This document shows positions 56,864-64,000 of a DNA stretch of 64,000 nt, one piece after another. The position numbers were made by a program, and so were the translations under genes. The DNA is taken from positions 62,001 through 126,000 of the forward strand of contig NZ_FNKP01000003.1 of the NCBI RefSeq assembly GCF_900099835.1. Reading direction: 5' to 3'. Within the stretch, counting starts at the first letter, position 1; every line of letters starts with the position of its first letter. The notes beneath the pieces are model-generated. The model ran no database searches and was not told where the DNA came from. It worked only from the letters and a program-made list of their open reading frames with translations. The DNA comes from Paraburkholderia fungorum. GTDB taxonomy: Bacteria; Pseudomonadota; Gammaproteobacteria; Burkholderiales; Burkholderiaceae.

Positions 56864-56879
56864 TGCGAATATATTCGCA
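56864..56879. promoter_or_regulatory. Perfect 16-base palindrome, candidate activator binding site
   Basis: TGCGAATATATTCGCA reads the same on both strands. It lies 84 bases before the activator start and about 200 bases upstream of the rightward -24/-12 element, the usual distance for an enhancer of a sigma-54 promoter. Confidence 0.6.
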
Positions 56880-57071
56880 ATTCGTATGTTCGCATCGCCC
56901 ACGCGACCGGCCTCTCTCAGGCGGCTGTTTAAAATTTCATTAAAACTTTACGCCCGATGTCGGTTTGGTTCAACAGGAAGTCGCATTATCGCGACCCACT
57001 GTGCCCGATATTTGCTTTTGCTAATGAGCTGTTTCGTTAGCGAACCTGATTGAACCAGCCTGTTGCAGGAT

Positions 57072-57086
57072 TGGCACACTGTGTGC
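57072..57086 (+). promoter_or_regulatory. Candidate sigma-54 promoter of the FolB-like gene
   Basis: TGGCACACTGTGTGC has a perfect -24 box (TGGCAC) and GTGC at the -12 position, with GG and GC 12 bases apart. The predicted start, near 57098, leaves a leader of about 94 bases. The same bases form a perfect palindrome GGCACAC-T-GTGTGCC (57073-57087), so it could also be an operator. Confidence 0.55.
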
Positions 57087-57191
57087 CGTGAAAAGGTGCG
57101 CAGTTTCATCGCAGTCGGTCAATTCGGAAAAACAGTATTAACCCTTAAATCATTTTTAGTCCGGGCCGCGGCGCGGCGGAGAACCCACACC

Positions 57192-57686
57192 ATGGATCGT
57201 ATCGATACCGTCCGCCTTGCGGCCTTTTCTCGCAGCCACGCCGACCCCGGCGCGCTGCCCGGGTGCATGGACATCGTCTTCATCGAAAATTTCACGGGCC
57301 AGACCATCATCGGTATCGACGCGAGCGAACTGGATGTACCGCAGCCGGTTCGCCTGAATCTCGCGATCGGCGTGCCGTCGATCCGTGCGTGCACGACCGA
57401 CCAGATTGCCGACACGATCAATTACGCTGCGGTGCGGGAAGCCGTGCTCGCGCTGTTCGCAACGCACCGCGTACAGTTGCTCGAAGCGCTCGCCGAAACG
57501 GTCGCGCGATTGCTGATCGACGATTTCGGTGCGCACTGGGTCCGCGTTTCGCTCGCGAAGCCCGCAAAATTCGACGACGTGGATGCCGTTGGCGTGCAGA
57601 TCGAACGGCGTCGCGACGACCTTGGCGCGAGCCATACCGGTGTTGTCAGCTATGCGTCGTTAGGAAAAGGGCTGGTGCCGAACTGA
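57192..57686 (+). CDS. Dihydroneopterin aldolase-like protein (FolB fold)
   Basis: 164 residues; GGAG precedes the ATG at 57192. After a 25-residue extension the FolB tunnelling fold begins: MDIVFIENFTGQTIIGI, then DTINYAAVREAVLALFATHR and LLEALAETVARLLIDDF with the catalytic Glu, and VRVSLAKPAKFDDVDAVGVQIERR. In this cluster it probably supplies the pterin for H4MPT, not folate. Alone on its strand between two leftward units; under the sigma-54-like promoter upstream. Confidence 0.88.
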   Translation: MDRIDTVRLAAFSRSHADPGALPGCMDIVFIENFTGQTIIGIDASELDVPQPVRLNLAIGVPSIRACTTDQIADTINYAAVREAVLALFATHRVQLLEALAETVARLLIDDFGAHWVRVSLAKPAKFDDVDAVGVQIERRRDDLGASHTGVVSYASLGKGLVPN

Positions 57687-57704
57687 ACGACGCTGAACGA
57701 AGCA

Positions 57705-57740
57705 CGACGCGACGCCGCACACATTTCCGGCGTTGCGTCG
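57705..57740. terminator. Long inverted repeat between convergent genes
   Basis: CGACGCGACGCCG and CGGCGTTGCGTCG pair over 13 positions with one G-T wobble and a 10-base loop. It lies 19 bases after the FolB-like stop and before the convergent stop at 57838, the right place for a bidirectional terminator. Confidence 0.6.
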
Positions 57741-57837
57741 CGGCATGCATTTTCACGTGCACGTATTGACGTAACTCGGAAATAGCTCGGAAGTACATAG
57801 GAAGTCCATCCGATCTGCATCCGCACGTATCGACTAC

Positions 57838-58248
57838 TTACTTCGCAGCGGTCGGCGTTTTTTGCGGACCGAGACCGCAGGCCTGGTAAGCGGTAGTTTG
57901 CAGCGCGCGGAATTTCTTCGTCTGCGCCTTTGCATGATCGACGCGGAATTCATTGCCGCCCTCGCCGCCGAGCGTCGCGTATTTGGAAAAGGTCGACTGT
58001 GCGACGAAATCGTCGTAGGGGAGTGCCGCAGCCATCTTGTCGATCACGCACGAGCACTTGTAGACGTTGGCGAAATCGTGGCCGTTGTCGTCCATGCAGG
58101 TCAGCACGTACTCCACGCGGCCCTGGGTAGGATAGTTATAGCCGCCGGCCGGAGCGGGCGCGCTGGGCGCATCGCCTTCCGCCCATGCGAGCGGGGCTGC
58201 CAGCGCGAAGCAGGCGATTACGAACAGCGGGCGACATCTGGTGGTCAT
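57838..58248 (-). CDS. Small exported protein with four or more Cys, unknown function
   Basis: 136 residues from the ATG at 58248. A signal peptide (MTTRCRPLFVIACFALAAPLAWAEG) leads a mature protein of ~110 residues with YVLTCMDDNG, YKCSCVIDKMAAALPYDDF and a C-terminal YQACGLGPQK. The four mature Cys could form two disulfides or bind a cofactor; there is no CxxCH, so it is not cytochrome c. It follows fae on the same strand in a C1 cluster, so it may help a periplasmic PQQ/methanol system. I do not recognise the family for certain. Confidence 0.8.
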   Translation of the reverse strand: MTTRCRPLFVIACFALAAPLAWAEGDAPSAPAPAGGYNYPTQGRVEYVLTCMDDNGHDFANVYKCSCVIDKMAAALPYDDFVAQSTFSKYATLGGEGGNEFRVDHAKAQTKKFRALQTTAYQACGLGPQKTPTAAK

Positions 58249-58395
58249 CTCATGCCTCTGCTGGAGCATTGAACCTGCGTCACGAACGTTGCGCGCTGAC
58301 TTTGCGGTGACGGTGCGCACAAACAGCGAAAACGGTTTACCGGAAACAGAGGACGCGGCCGCGCAAGCGAAGCCACATCCTCCGCTTGCGTGTCG

Positions 58396-58905
58396 TCAAT
58401 TCGGTGCGAACGGGTGCGCGACCGTGCCTTTCTTCGCGACCACTTCCGCGGCGTTCGGTTCGCCGTTTACCGCACGTTTTATCGCTTCACGGGTTGCCTG
58501 ATAGTTGAACTGCTGGATCTTCTTGTCGTCATCCGCCTGCCAGTGGATGAACACGCCGACGCACAGGAACAGATCGTCGGCTTCGTCCTGCGGAATCGTG
58601 CCGTCCTCGACGCTGTCGGCGACCGCGAGGGCCACTGCGTGCTGAGCGGGGCCGAACATCTGCACAGCCTGCTTCGCACCCTTGATCGTCACCTTGTTGA
58701 ACAGGATCGTGTTCGGCTTGGTGAGCAGATTGGGCGCAACCACGGCGAGCAGCGACGTAAAGCCATCCTTGTTGTTCGTGAGCGCATTGCAGAACGCGGT
58801 TTCCGCGGCAGAACCTCGCGGTCCGATCAGCAAGTCGATGTGCGCGACCTCGTTGCCGTCGCCGACAAGCGACTCTCCGATCATGACGCGGTTGATCTTG
58901 GCCAT
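58396..58905 (-). CDS. fae: Formaldehyde-activating enzyme
   Basis: 169 residues starting [29 protein letters not shown] compressed to its family core [13 protein letters not shown], with the catalytic His; [23 protein letters not shown] and [14 protein letters not shown] follow, all diagnostic of Fae. It condenses formaldehyde with H4MPT to methylene-H4MPT. GGAGGA precedes the ATG at 58905. The C-terminal VAHPFAPN is also typical. A TGGCAC box lies about 105 bases upstream. Confidence 0.97.
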   Translation of the reverse strand: MAKINRVMIGESLVGDGNEVAHIDLLIGPRGSAAETAFCNALTNNKDGFTSLLAVVAPNLLTKPNTILFNKVTIKGAKQAVQMFGPAQHAVALAVADSVEDGTIPQDEADDLFLCVGVFIHWQADDDKKIQQFNYQATREAIKRAVNGEPNAAEVVAKKGTVAHPFAPN

Positions 58906-59031
58906 TCTGTTCCTCCGATGAGTGGTTACGGACCTGCTGATTGGCTGCCGGTGCATGTGTCCCGAACCTGCATTGCACAGCGACGTACCGGATGCACGGC
59001 GGTACTAACTAACATGTTCCGTGCCAGTGCG

Positions 59032-59961
59032 TTATGCACGTCGATGCGATTCGTCGTTGCCGGCGCGCTCGATGCAGCCCGCGACGAACAGCGTCGCTAC
59101 CGCGAGATCCGCGCTGGTGCCGGGGTTGATCGCGCGGCGCTTGAGATCGGCATCCCACGCGTCGAGCTGCGCCGTTGCGAGCGCGCTTCCCGCCCGATGC
59201 GGTGCGTCGCGCCAGCGCGCTTCGTGCTCGCGTGCCGCAAGCGTGACACTCTGCGCCAGCGCTTCGCCGTGCTTGCGCACAATGTGTGAGTCGGGCCAGC
59301 GGGCGAGTACCGCGAGAAAAACACTGAGCATCGCGGCTTCGGCAGCGTGACGGACATCGGGTTCATGCCGCGCCCGTTCCGTGAGATAGGCCGTGAGTCC
59401 CGTTTCGAAGATATCGGCGAAACCGTTTGCATACTGACGGGCGATGCTGTCGCGCTCGCTCGCAAGCCGCATCGCGTCGCGCAGACCGACGCTCGGCGCG
59501 GCCTGCACCGGCTGTTCGGGAGCGTCGCCGAGGCCGCCGGGGTTCGCGAGCGCGATCGCGCGATACGCGAGCCGCGCATCGTCGAGGTCGAGGGCCGCGA
59601 GTACGTGCTCCGCCGACGCCCGCCACGTTGGCACCGACAGCGGGGCGACGCAGTGTTCGAGCGCGGCGGCGAGCGGCGCGACGAGCAGCACGATGCCCAG
59701 ATTCGTATTGCAGCCGACCGTGTCGCGTGTGCGGCTGACCGCATCGAGAATGCGTTGTCCGACCGGCGCTCCGGGTACGAACAGCGCATCCGCCGAGGCC
59801 TCGGCGCTGGCGAGAAACTGCTCCGCGCGCATCCCGTGACCGGGGCTTTGCATGCTGACATTGCCCGGTTTCGGCGTGACGACGTCGAGCGTGCAGGCGT
59901 CCACGAAAGCCGCGCGAACGACAGCGGATGGAAGTGCCGCGCTGTCACGCACGACGCGCAC
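59032..59961 (-). CDS. CitG/MdcB-like triphosphoribosyl-dephospho-CoA synthase homologue
   Basis: 309 residues with a GTG start at 59961. It has the CitG pattern: VTPKPGNVSMQSPGHGM, VGCNTNLGIVLLVAPLAAA and ANPGGLGD. In methylotrophs such homologues are required for H4MPT, probably transferring a phosphoribosyl group, not making a citrate-lyase prosthetic group. It overlaps the upstream ATP-grasp gene by 17 bases. Confidence 0.86.
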   Translation of the reverse strand: MRVVRDSAALPSAVVRAAFVDACTLDVVTPKPGNVSMQSPGHGMRAEQFLASAEASADALFVPGAPVGQRILDAVSRTRDTVGCNTNLGIVLLVAPLAAALEHCVAPLSVPTWRASAEHVLAALDLDDARLAYRAIALANPGGLGDAPEQPVQAAPSVGLRDAMRLASERDSIARQYANGFADIFETGLTAYLTERARHEPDVRHAAEAAMLSVFLAVLARWPDSHIVRKHGEALAQSVTLAAREHEARWRDAPHRAGSALATAQLDAWDADLKRRAINPGTSADLAVATLFVAGCIERAGNDESHRRA

Positions 59962-60991
59962 TCACGGCGGCGAGCGGCGCTGTGCCGACGCTCGCCGTGT
60001 CGTCGGCAGGGCAGGAGGCCTGACAGGGTTGCGAGTCAAAAGAGGCGCGGGAGGCGAGTTTGCGCACGAGCAGATCGTCGACGAGCGCCGCCGCGATATC
60101 CAGCGATGTGACCGATTGCAGGCCACGCCACGCGGCCACGCCGTTCACTTCGAGCACGAACGGGCGGGCGGGGTCGTCGGGATTGGGAATCAGGTCGACA
60201 CCCGCGTAGTCGAGACCGAGCGCGGCGGCTGCCCGTACGGCGATTTGCGCGAGAGGCGCCGCGAATTCGTCGGGACCGTCGAGCGCAACGGGCTCGCACA
60301 CCGCGCCCTGCGCGAAGTTATGAATCCAGCCTTTGCCGCCGACGCGCCGCATCGCCGCGACCGCGCGATCGCCGATCACCAGCACGCGCCAGTCGAATCC
60401 CGGTCGCCCGCCCGCCACATAACGCTGCAGATAAGCCACCTGCTGATAACGCGTGAGCGCCGGTAACGCTGAGAGTCCGCCACGGCGCGCGCCGAGTCGT
60501 CTGAGCCCCTGTCCCTGCGAGCCGAATAGCGGCTTGAGCACGACCTGACGGCCGGCCGCCGCCTCGCGCATCAATACGCGTTGTGCGAACGCGGTCGATT
60601 CGGCGGCCCACGTAGCCGGCGTCGGCACGCCCGCGCGGTGCAGCAGGAAGCTCGTCATCGATTTGTCGACGCTGCGCTCGATCGCACGCGCGTCGTTGTA
60701 GACCGGCACGCCGGATTCGCGCAGCGCATGCAGAATGCCCAGACGCAGCGTCACCTGCTCGAAGGTGCCGCCCGCGATGCCGCGCACGAACACGGCATCC
60801 GGCAGCGTGCGTCCGAAGCCGGGCACAACGAGTCCGTGCGGTTGCCATGTCGTATCGATGCGGCAATCCGCGAGATCGACGCAGCGCGCGTCGACACCGC
60901 GTGCGCGAAACGCTTTTTTCAGGCGGCCCGTGTGCCAGCCGGTTTCGTCGGTCATGATCGCGATGCGCGTGCCCGCCGGCGTATGTGTCAT
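59945..60991 (-). CDS. RimK-family ATP-grasp ligase (MptN/ORFY-like)
   Basis: 348 residues from the ATG at 60991 (ATGA overlap with mch). ATP-grasp features: VVLKPLFGSQGQGLRRL for ATP, DWRVLVIGDRAVAAMRRVG, and FVLEVNGVAAWRGLQ for metal binding. It resembles RimK and MptN, which add glutamate to a substrate with ATP, so it may add the side-chain glutamate of H4MPT or methylofuran. Methylobacterial mutants in the equivalent gene lack H4MPT. Confidence 0.85.
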   Translation of the reverse strand: MTHTPAGTRIAIMTDETGWHTGRLKKAFRARGVDARCVDLADCRIDTTWQPHGLVVPGFGRTLPDAVFVRGIAGGTFEQVTLRLGILHALRESGVPVYNDARAIERSVDKSMTSFLLHRAGVPTPATWAAESTAFAQRVLMREAAAGRQVVLKPLFGSQGQGLRRLGARRGGLSALPALTRYQQVAYLQRYVAGGRPGFDWRVLVIGDRAVAAMRRVGGKGWIHNFAQGAVCEPVALDGPDEFAAPLAQIAVRAAAALGLDYAGVDLIPNPDDPARPFVLEVNGVAAWRGLQSVTSLDIAAALVDDLLVRKLASRASFDSQPCQASCPADDTASVGTAPLAAVSARRA

Positions 60992-62016
60992 GGCGCGATG
61001 GGCCGGCCGCCCCATTGAGCCTGCAACAGCGCGCCGTCGAGCTGGCCGCCGTGATAGGTCGCGCCGCTTTCGAGGCTGCTGACCCACACTTCGGCGGGCG
61101 CGAAGAGTGCCGGGTCGATCTGGTAGAAGTCGTAGTTGAACGCCGTGAAGATATCGGCGAACGGCCGTCCGTAGTCGCGCGAATTCGACGCCGGCAATTC
61201 GATGGCAAGGCGTCGTGCGACTTCGTCGCTCCTGACGCTCAGGTGAACGCGCCCGCCGTACAGAATCGCGTCGTTGGTGCGGCCCATCGCCTGAATGCCG
61301 TCGGGAGCGGGCGGCGGCAGCGGCGCGGACCCCGAACCTTCGACCACTTCGTCGAGCGGCACGCCAAGCACATGGGTCTTGTGCAGCGCAACTTCAACGA
61401 CACGCGCCACCACCTGTACCGTTCCCGCGACAGACTGTGTCGGCGTGACGATCAGCGTGAGGCCGTCGGGCGCGAGGCCGCAATCGTGCAGCACCTTGTC
61501 GATGACGACCTGCGGCGGCAAGCGGTCCACTTCGAGCACCAGCACGCCGCGCTTGTGACGGTCGCGATAGCCGAGTTCGGCGAACAGGGGTTCCTTGAGC
61601 GCGAGCGCGCGCGCCGGTCCGGAGCCGAGAGAAAAAAACTTCTTGCCGCCTGTCTGCTCCTTCGTCGCGGCGAGGCTCCAGCCCGCGTATTGACTGCCGA
61701 GGCAGGCCAGCACCGGCGACGACGTACGCACATCGATCATCGTCGGCCACAGCGGTGTCGCGTCCAGATTAGAACGCACCGCGACGTGGCCGAGTCCGCC
61801 CATGCAGATGCGCGCGATTAGCACGCCCGCGTCGATGCTGCCGCGAGCGGCCACACCCGCGTCGGCGATCACGGTGCCCGCTGCTGTCGTCGTGAGTGCG
61901 ACGCCGAGGCGCGCCGCGTCCCCGGTCAGTCGATCGACGAGTCGCTCGCTGAGCGCGTTGACGCTGGGCGCGGCGGAGGATGCGGGGAGATCAGACGTGA
62001 GATCGGAGGCAGACAT
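60988..62016 (-). CDS. mch: Methenyl-H4MPT cyclohydrolase
   Basis: 342 residues from the ATG at 62016. Landmarks are ARICMGGLGHVAV, SSPVLACLGSQYAGWSL, KKFFSLGSGPARAL and the late FTAFNYDFYQIDP. It opens methenyl-H4MPT to N5-formyl-H4MPT, the substrate of Fhc. The frame extends upstream in the ATP-grasp gene, but that part is not real; the genes overlap by 26 bases. Confidence 0.96.
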   Translation of the reverse strand: MSASDLTSDLPASSAAPSVNALSERLVDRLTGDAARLGVALTTTAAGTVIADAGVAARGSIDAGVLIARICMGGLGHVAVRSNLDATPLWPTMIDVRTSSPVLACLGSQYAGWSLAATKEQTGGKKFFSLGSGPARALALKEPLFAELGYRDRHKRGVLVLEVDRLPPQVVIDKVLHDCGLAPDGLTLIVTPTQSVAGTVQVVARVVEVALHKTHVLGVPLDEVVEGSGSAPLPPPAPDGIQAMGRTNDAILYGGRVHLSVRSDEVARRLAIELPASNSRDYGRPFADIFTAFNYDFYQIDPALFAPAEVWVSSLESGATYHGGQLDGALLQAQWGGRPIAP

Positions 62017-63223
62017 GATGGAATTCTTCGCAGGTTTCGATTCGTTGCAGAACCAGCGCGCGCTGCGCGTCGAGTGCTCGCCGCACGGCGTCGACAGTGG
62101 CCGCGCGCACGAGCAGCGTGCAGACCGGTTGTCCCGCTTCGATGCGGGTGCCGGGCATCGGTATGTCGCAACAGCGCGGATCGCGCAGACAGGCATGGCT
62201 GAACGCGTCCGACACGGTGAACGGCCGCGTCGCGAACAGCACGTGCTGTCCGGCTCGCCAGCGTGGATGGCGGCCGAGCGCGACGCTGGCGAACGGCGGC
62301 GGGCGGCCGAAGCGGCAGGCGTCGAGGTGGCACGCGAGCAGCCCGCGCGGCCACGCATCGGGCGACACGGTTTCGTAGAGCCCCATCGTCGATGAAGGGC
62401 GGGGGTTGATTTCGAGCACGGCCAAGCCGTCGCCGTCGAGCAGAAAGTCGCAGCTGTTCAGCCCGCTCAGTCCGGTGCGCGCGCATAGCGCGTCGAGCGC
62501 GTCCTGCACACGCGCAACGACAGGCGCCGGCAGATCGATCGGACCGATCGATCCGGCGTGCACGAACGGCAGCTCGCCGATTGTGACCGTCAACTGCTCG
62601 GCAAAGCCAATCAGGTGCGCGCGGCCTTGCGCGCTCACGAACAGCGTCGACAGCGACCGGCCGCTCGCGAGCCGCTGAAAATAGCCGTGAGCCGACGTGC
62701 TCTGCGCGCCGGGCGCCGTCAGCCAGCGGATGTGCGTGCCGCCGCAGCCGTCCGCGCGCTTGTACAGCCAGCCTTGCGTCGACGCCGGCCGCTCGAACGA
62801 CACCGTCGGGTGCGCAATGCGCAATTCGTCGAGCAGCGCAAAAAAACGCGCCGGCTCGCGCACCGCTGCGCTCGCTTCGGCGCAGTTGCCGATGAAGCGC
62901 GGCAAACCCGGCGTGGCGTGCAGTTGCGCGAGCAGCGGCTCGAGTCCGCCGCCGCCGATCCAGCCAATGAAGCGCGGCAGCCGCGCGACGCGAGTCAGTG
63001 CGAGTGCGAGCCGCTCGGGATCGATGGCGAGCGGGTTGTCGTCGAGCGTGCCGATATGGCTCCATACATCGACGACCTCACGCGTATCGCAATCGCCGAA
63101 CAGATCGAACGCGGCAACCCGCAGCCCGGCGCGCGCCGCCGACTGCGCCAGCTGGCGCGCGGACAGCCCGGCGACCGCGACAAAAGGCGCGTGGGCGGAC
63201 GGTTGGAGAAGGGAGGTTTGCAC
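61991..63223 (-). CDS. ATP-grasp protein of the H4MPT cluster (ORF17-like)
   Basis: 410 residues with a GTG start at 63223, three bases after the mtdB stop. The N-terminal part is a Rossmann-like pre-ATP-grasp region (VAVAGLSARQLAQSAARAG); later come YKRADGCGGTHIRW and DGLAVLEINPRPSSTM, the ATP and metal motifs. It is a second, distinct ligase of the cluster. Substrate is not known. The ribosome site is weak, suggesting coupling to mtdB. Confidence 0.85.
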   Translation of the reverse strand: MQTSLLQPSAHAPFVAVAGLSARQLAQSAARAGLRVAAFDLFGDCDTREVVDVWSHIGTLDDNPLAIDPERLALALTRVARLPRFIGWIGGGGLEPLLAQLHATPGLPRFIGNCAEASAAVREPARFFALLDELRIAHPTVSFERPASTQGWLYKRADGCGGTHIRWLTAPGAQSTSAHGYFQRLASGRSLSTLFVSAQGRAHLIGFAEQLTVTIGELPFVHAGSIGPIDLPAPVVARVQDALDALCARTGLSGLNSCDFLLDGDGLAVLEINPRPSSTMGLYETVSPDAWPRGLLACHLDACRFGRPPPFASVALGRHPRWRAGQHVLFATRPFTVSDAFSHACLRDPRCCDIPMPGTRIEAGQPVCTLLVRAATVDAVRRALDAQRALVLQRIETCEEFHHVCLRSHV

Positions 63224-63226
63224 GGC

Positions 63227-64000
63227 TCAGCCGAGGCCGGCCGCGACCGTGCGGGCTTCGTCGAACGCCTGTGGAAAGCCCAGGTAGACGGGTTTGCCGC
63301 CGGTGCGCATGCGCATGAAGAGCCGGTGCTCGACCTGGTATTTGACGTTGCCGATCGCGAGCGCGCCGATGCCGACCGCGCCCGCATCCGGCAGGCCTTC
63401 GATCGGCTTGCCGTCGTTCATCACGTTGACGCCGGCAATGCCTTCCGGCGGAACAGCGTTGACGTCCGCGGCGATCAGTAGGCGTTTCGCGAACCCGAGG
63501 TCGGCGGAGGACATCACCTGAACGCCCGCGATCGCGGTCGCGAGCACGATCTCGGCGTCGGCCAGTGCACCGCGCAACGCCTCGGGCGTGGTCACGCCGA
63601 TGCCTTTCGTGACGATCCCGAAGCGCTGGTCGATCTCCGCCGACACACCGAGCGCGCGCGCCTGATCGTGATGGCTCGCGATCGTCACGTCGGCGCCGCG
63701 CGAGGCGGCCATGGCCGCCGCCACGCGTCCGACCGCGCCGGTGCCGCCGAGAATCAGCACGCGTCTGCCGCCGAGTTCCATGCCGAACTGTTTGCCCAGG
63801 TGCCGTTCGACCAGCGCGACGGCGGCCGCCGCCGTCGTGTACGAGCCGCTCGGATCGGCGAATACGGAGACCTCGAACGGCGGCACCATCGCCTGACGCG
63901 CGCTGTCGAGCATGTCGGCGGCCTGCATCACGTCGCGCCCGCCGATGAAGATGCCGGTGCGTGACACGCCTTTCGGACCGCGCGAGAAAATTGCGTCCTG
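63227..64000 (-). CDS. mtdB: NAD(P)-dependent methylene-H4MPT dehydrogenase (5' end outside window)
   Basis: The frame is open to the window edge (QDAIFSRGPKG before the first visible GTG), so about 258 C-terminal residues of an expected ~290 are seen. A Rossmann motif GGTGAVGRVAA, TIASHHDQA for cofactor choice and ADVNAVPPEGIAGV support MtdB. It oxidises methylene-H4MPT after Fae. First visible gene of the leftward mtdB-mch-fae unit. Confidence 0.96.
   Translation of the reverse strand, partial: QDAIFSRGPKGVSRTGIFIGGRDVMQAADMLDSARQAMVPPFEVSVFADPSGSYTTAAAAVALVERHLGKQFGMELGGRRVLILGGTGAVGRVAAAMAASRGADVTIASHHDQARALGVSAEIDQRFGIVTKGIGVTTPEALRGALADAEIVLATAIAGVQVMSSADLGFAKRLLIAADVNAVPPEGIAGVNVMNDGKPIEGLPDAGAVGIGALAIGNVKYQVEHRLFMRMRTGGKPVYLGFPQAFDEARTVAAGLG

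Larger units (their letters stand above)
56781..57191. promoter_or_regulatory. Divergent control region between the sigma-54 activator and the FolB-like gene
   Basis: 411 bases, AT-rich compared with flanks. It contains a perfect 16-base palindrome (56864-56879), a nearby half-site (TGTTCGCA at 56888-56895), a possible IHF-like site around 56839-56851 with one mismatch, and a sigma-54-like promoter reading rightward (57072-57086). No gene is seen. Confidence 0.65.

Overview
The window is GC-rich, densely coded proteobacterial DNA. Codon usage, the red-type (form IC) RuBisCO genes with cbbX, the branched-chain-type ABC transporter, and the clustering of PQQ, tetrahydromethanopterin (H4MPT) and Calvin-cycle genes all point to a betaproteobacterium of the Burkholderiales, most likely Paraburkholderia. 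That assignment rests on gene content and layout, not on a search. I saw no rRNA, tRNA, CRISPR array, insertion sequence or phage gene.

Left part (1-21 kb), accessory and general genes. It opens with the 3' part of a repeat-rich autotransporter (1-3860). A leftward five-gene operon follows (4366-11823): a LivH-LivM-LivG fusion, LivF, a periplasmic binding protein, an NtaA/DszA-type flavin monooxygenase and an SfnB/DszC-type flavoprotein, all but one junction overlapping by ATGA. Then come an AT-richer gene-poor stretch, a CpdA-like phosphodiesterase, a solute-binding protein coupled to a CHASE-PAS-PAS-GGDEF-EAL protein, a tautomerase, a GlxA-type regulator divergent from a short-chain dehydrogenase, and the phosphatases cbbZ and cbbY.

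Middle part (21.8-34.5 kb), energised outer-membrane uptake, signalling and PQQ. ExbD, ExbB and TonB, a beta-propeller protein and a TonB-dependent receptor lie beside a histidine kinase/response regulator pair. The response-regulator gene directly follows pqqE. Running leftward are cytochrome b561, an alpha/beta hydrolase, pqqB, pqqC, pqqD, pqqE and the response regulator. The precursor gene pqqA is 12 kb away at 45.1 kb.

Right part (34.7-64 kb), C1 metabolism. fhcBADC encodes the formyltransferase/hydrolase complex. A HisA-like protein and homologues of MfnD, MfnF, MfnE, MfnB and a DUF447 protein probably make methylofuran and H4MPT. The Calvin operon cbbLSXFPAE sits in the middle of this block. 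Beyond it are a DUF6513 protein, a flavoprotein, a sigma-54 activator, a FolB-like aldolase, a small cysteine-containing exported protein, fae, a CitG-like protein, a RimK-like ligase, mch, another ATP-grasp protein and mtdB, which runs off the end.

Together the genes describe a periplasmic PQQ-dependent oxidation system (the dehydrogenase itself is not in the window). Formaldehyde would be captured by Fae, oxidised through MtdB, Mch and Fhc to formate, and CO2 fixed by the Calvin cycle. The most interesting unexplained signals are regulatory: an identical 14-bp -24/-12-like element upstream of pqqA and fhcB, a sigma-54-like promoter and a perfect 16-bp palindrome beside the sigma-54 activator, a GGGA-N5-TCCC motif repeated around the TonB/receptor/kinase genes, and tandem Shine-Dalgarno-like repeats in two cofactor-gene gaps.
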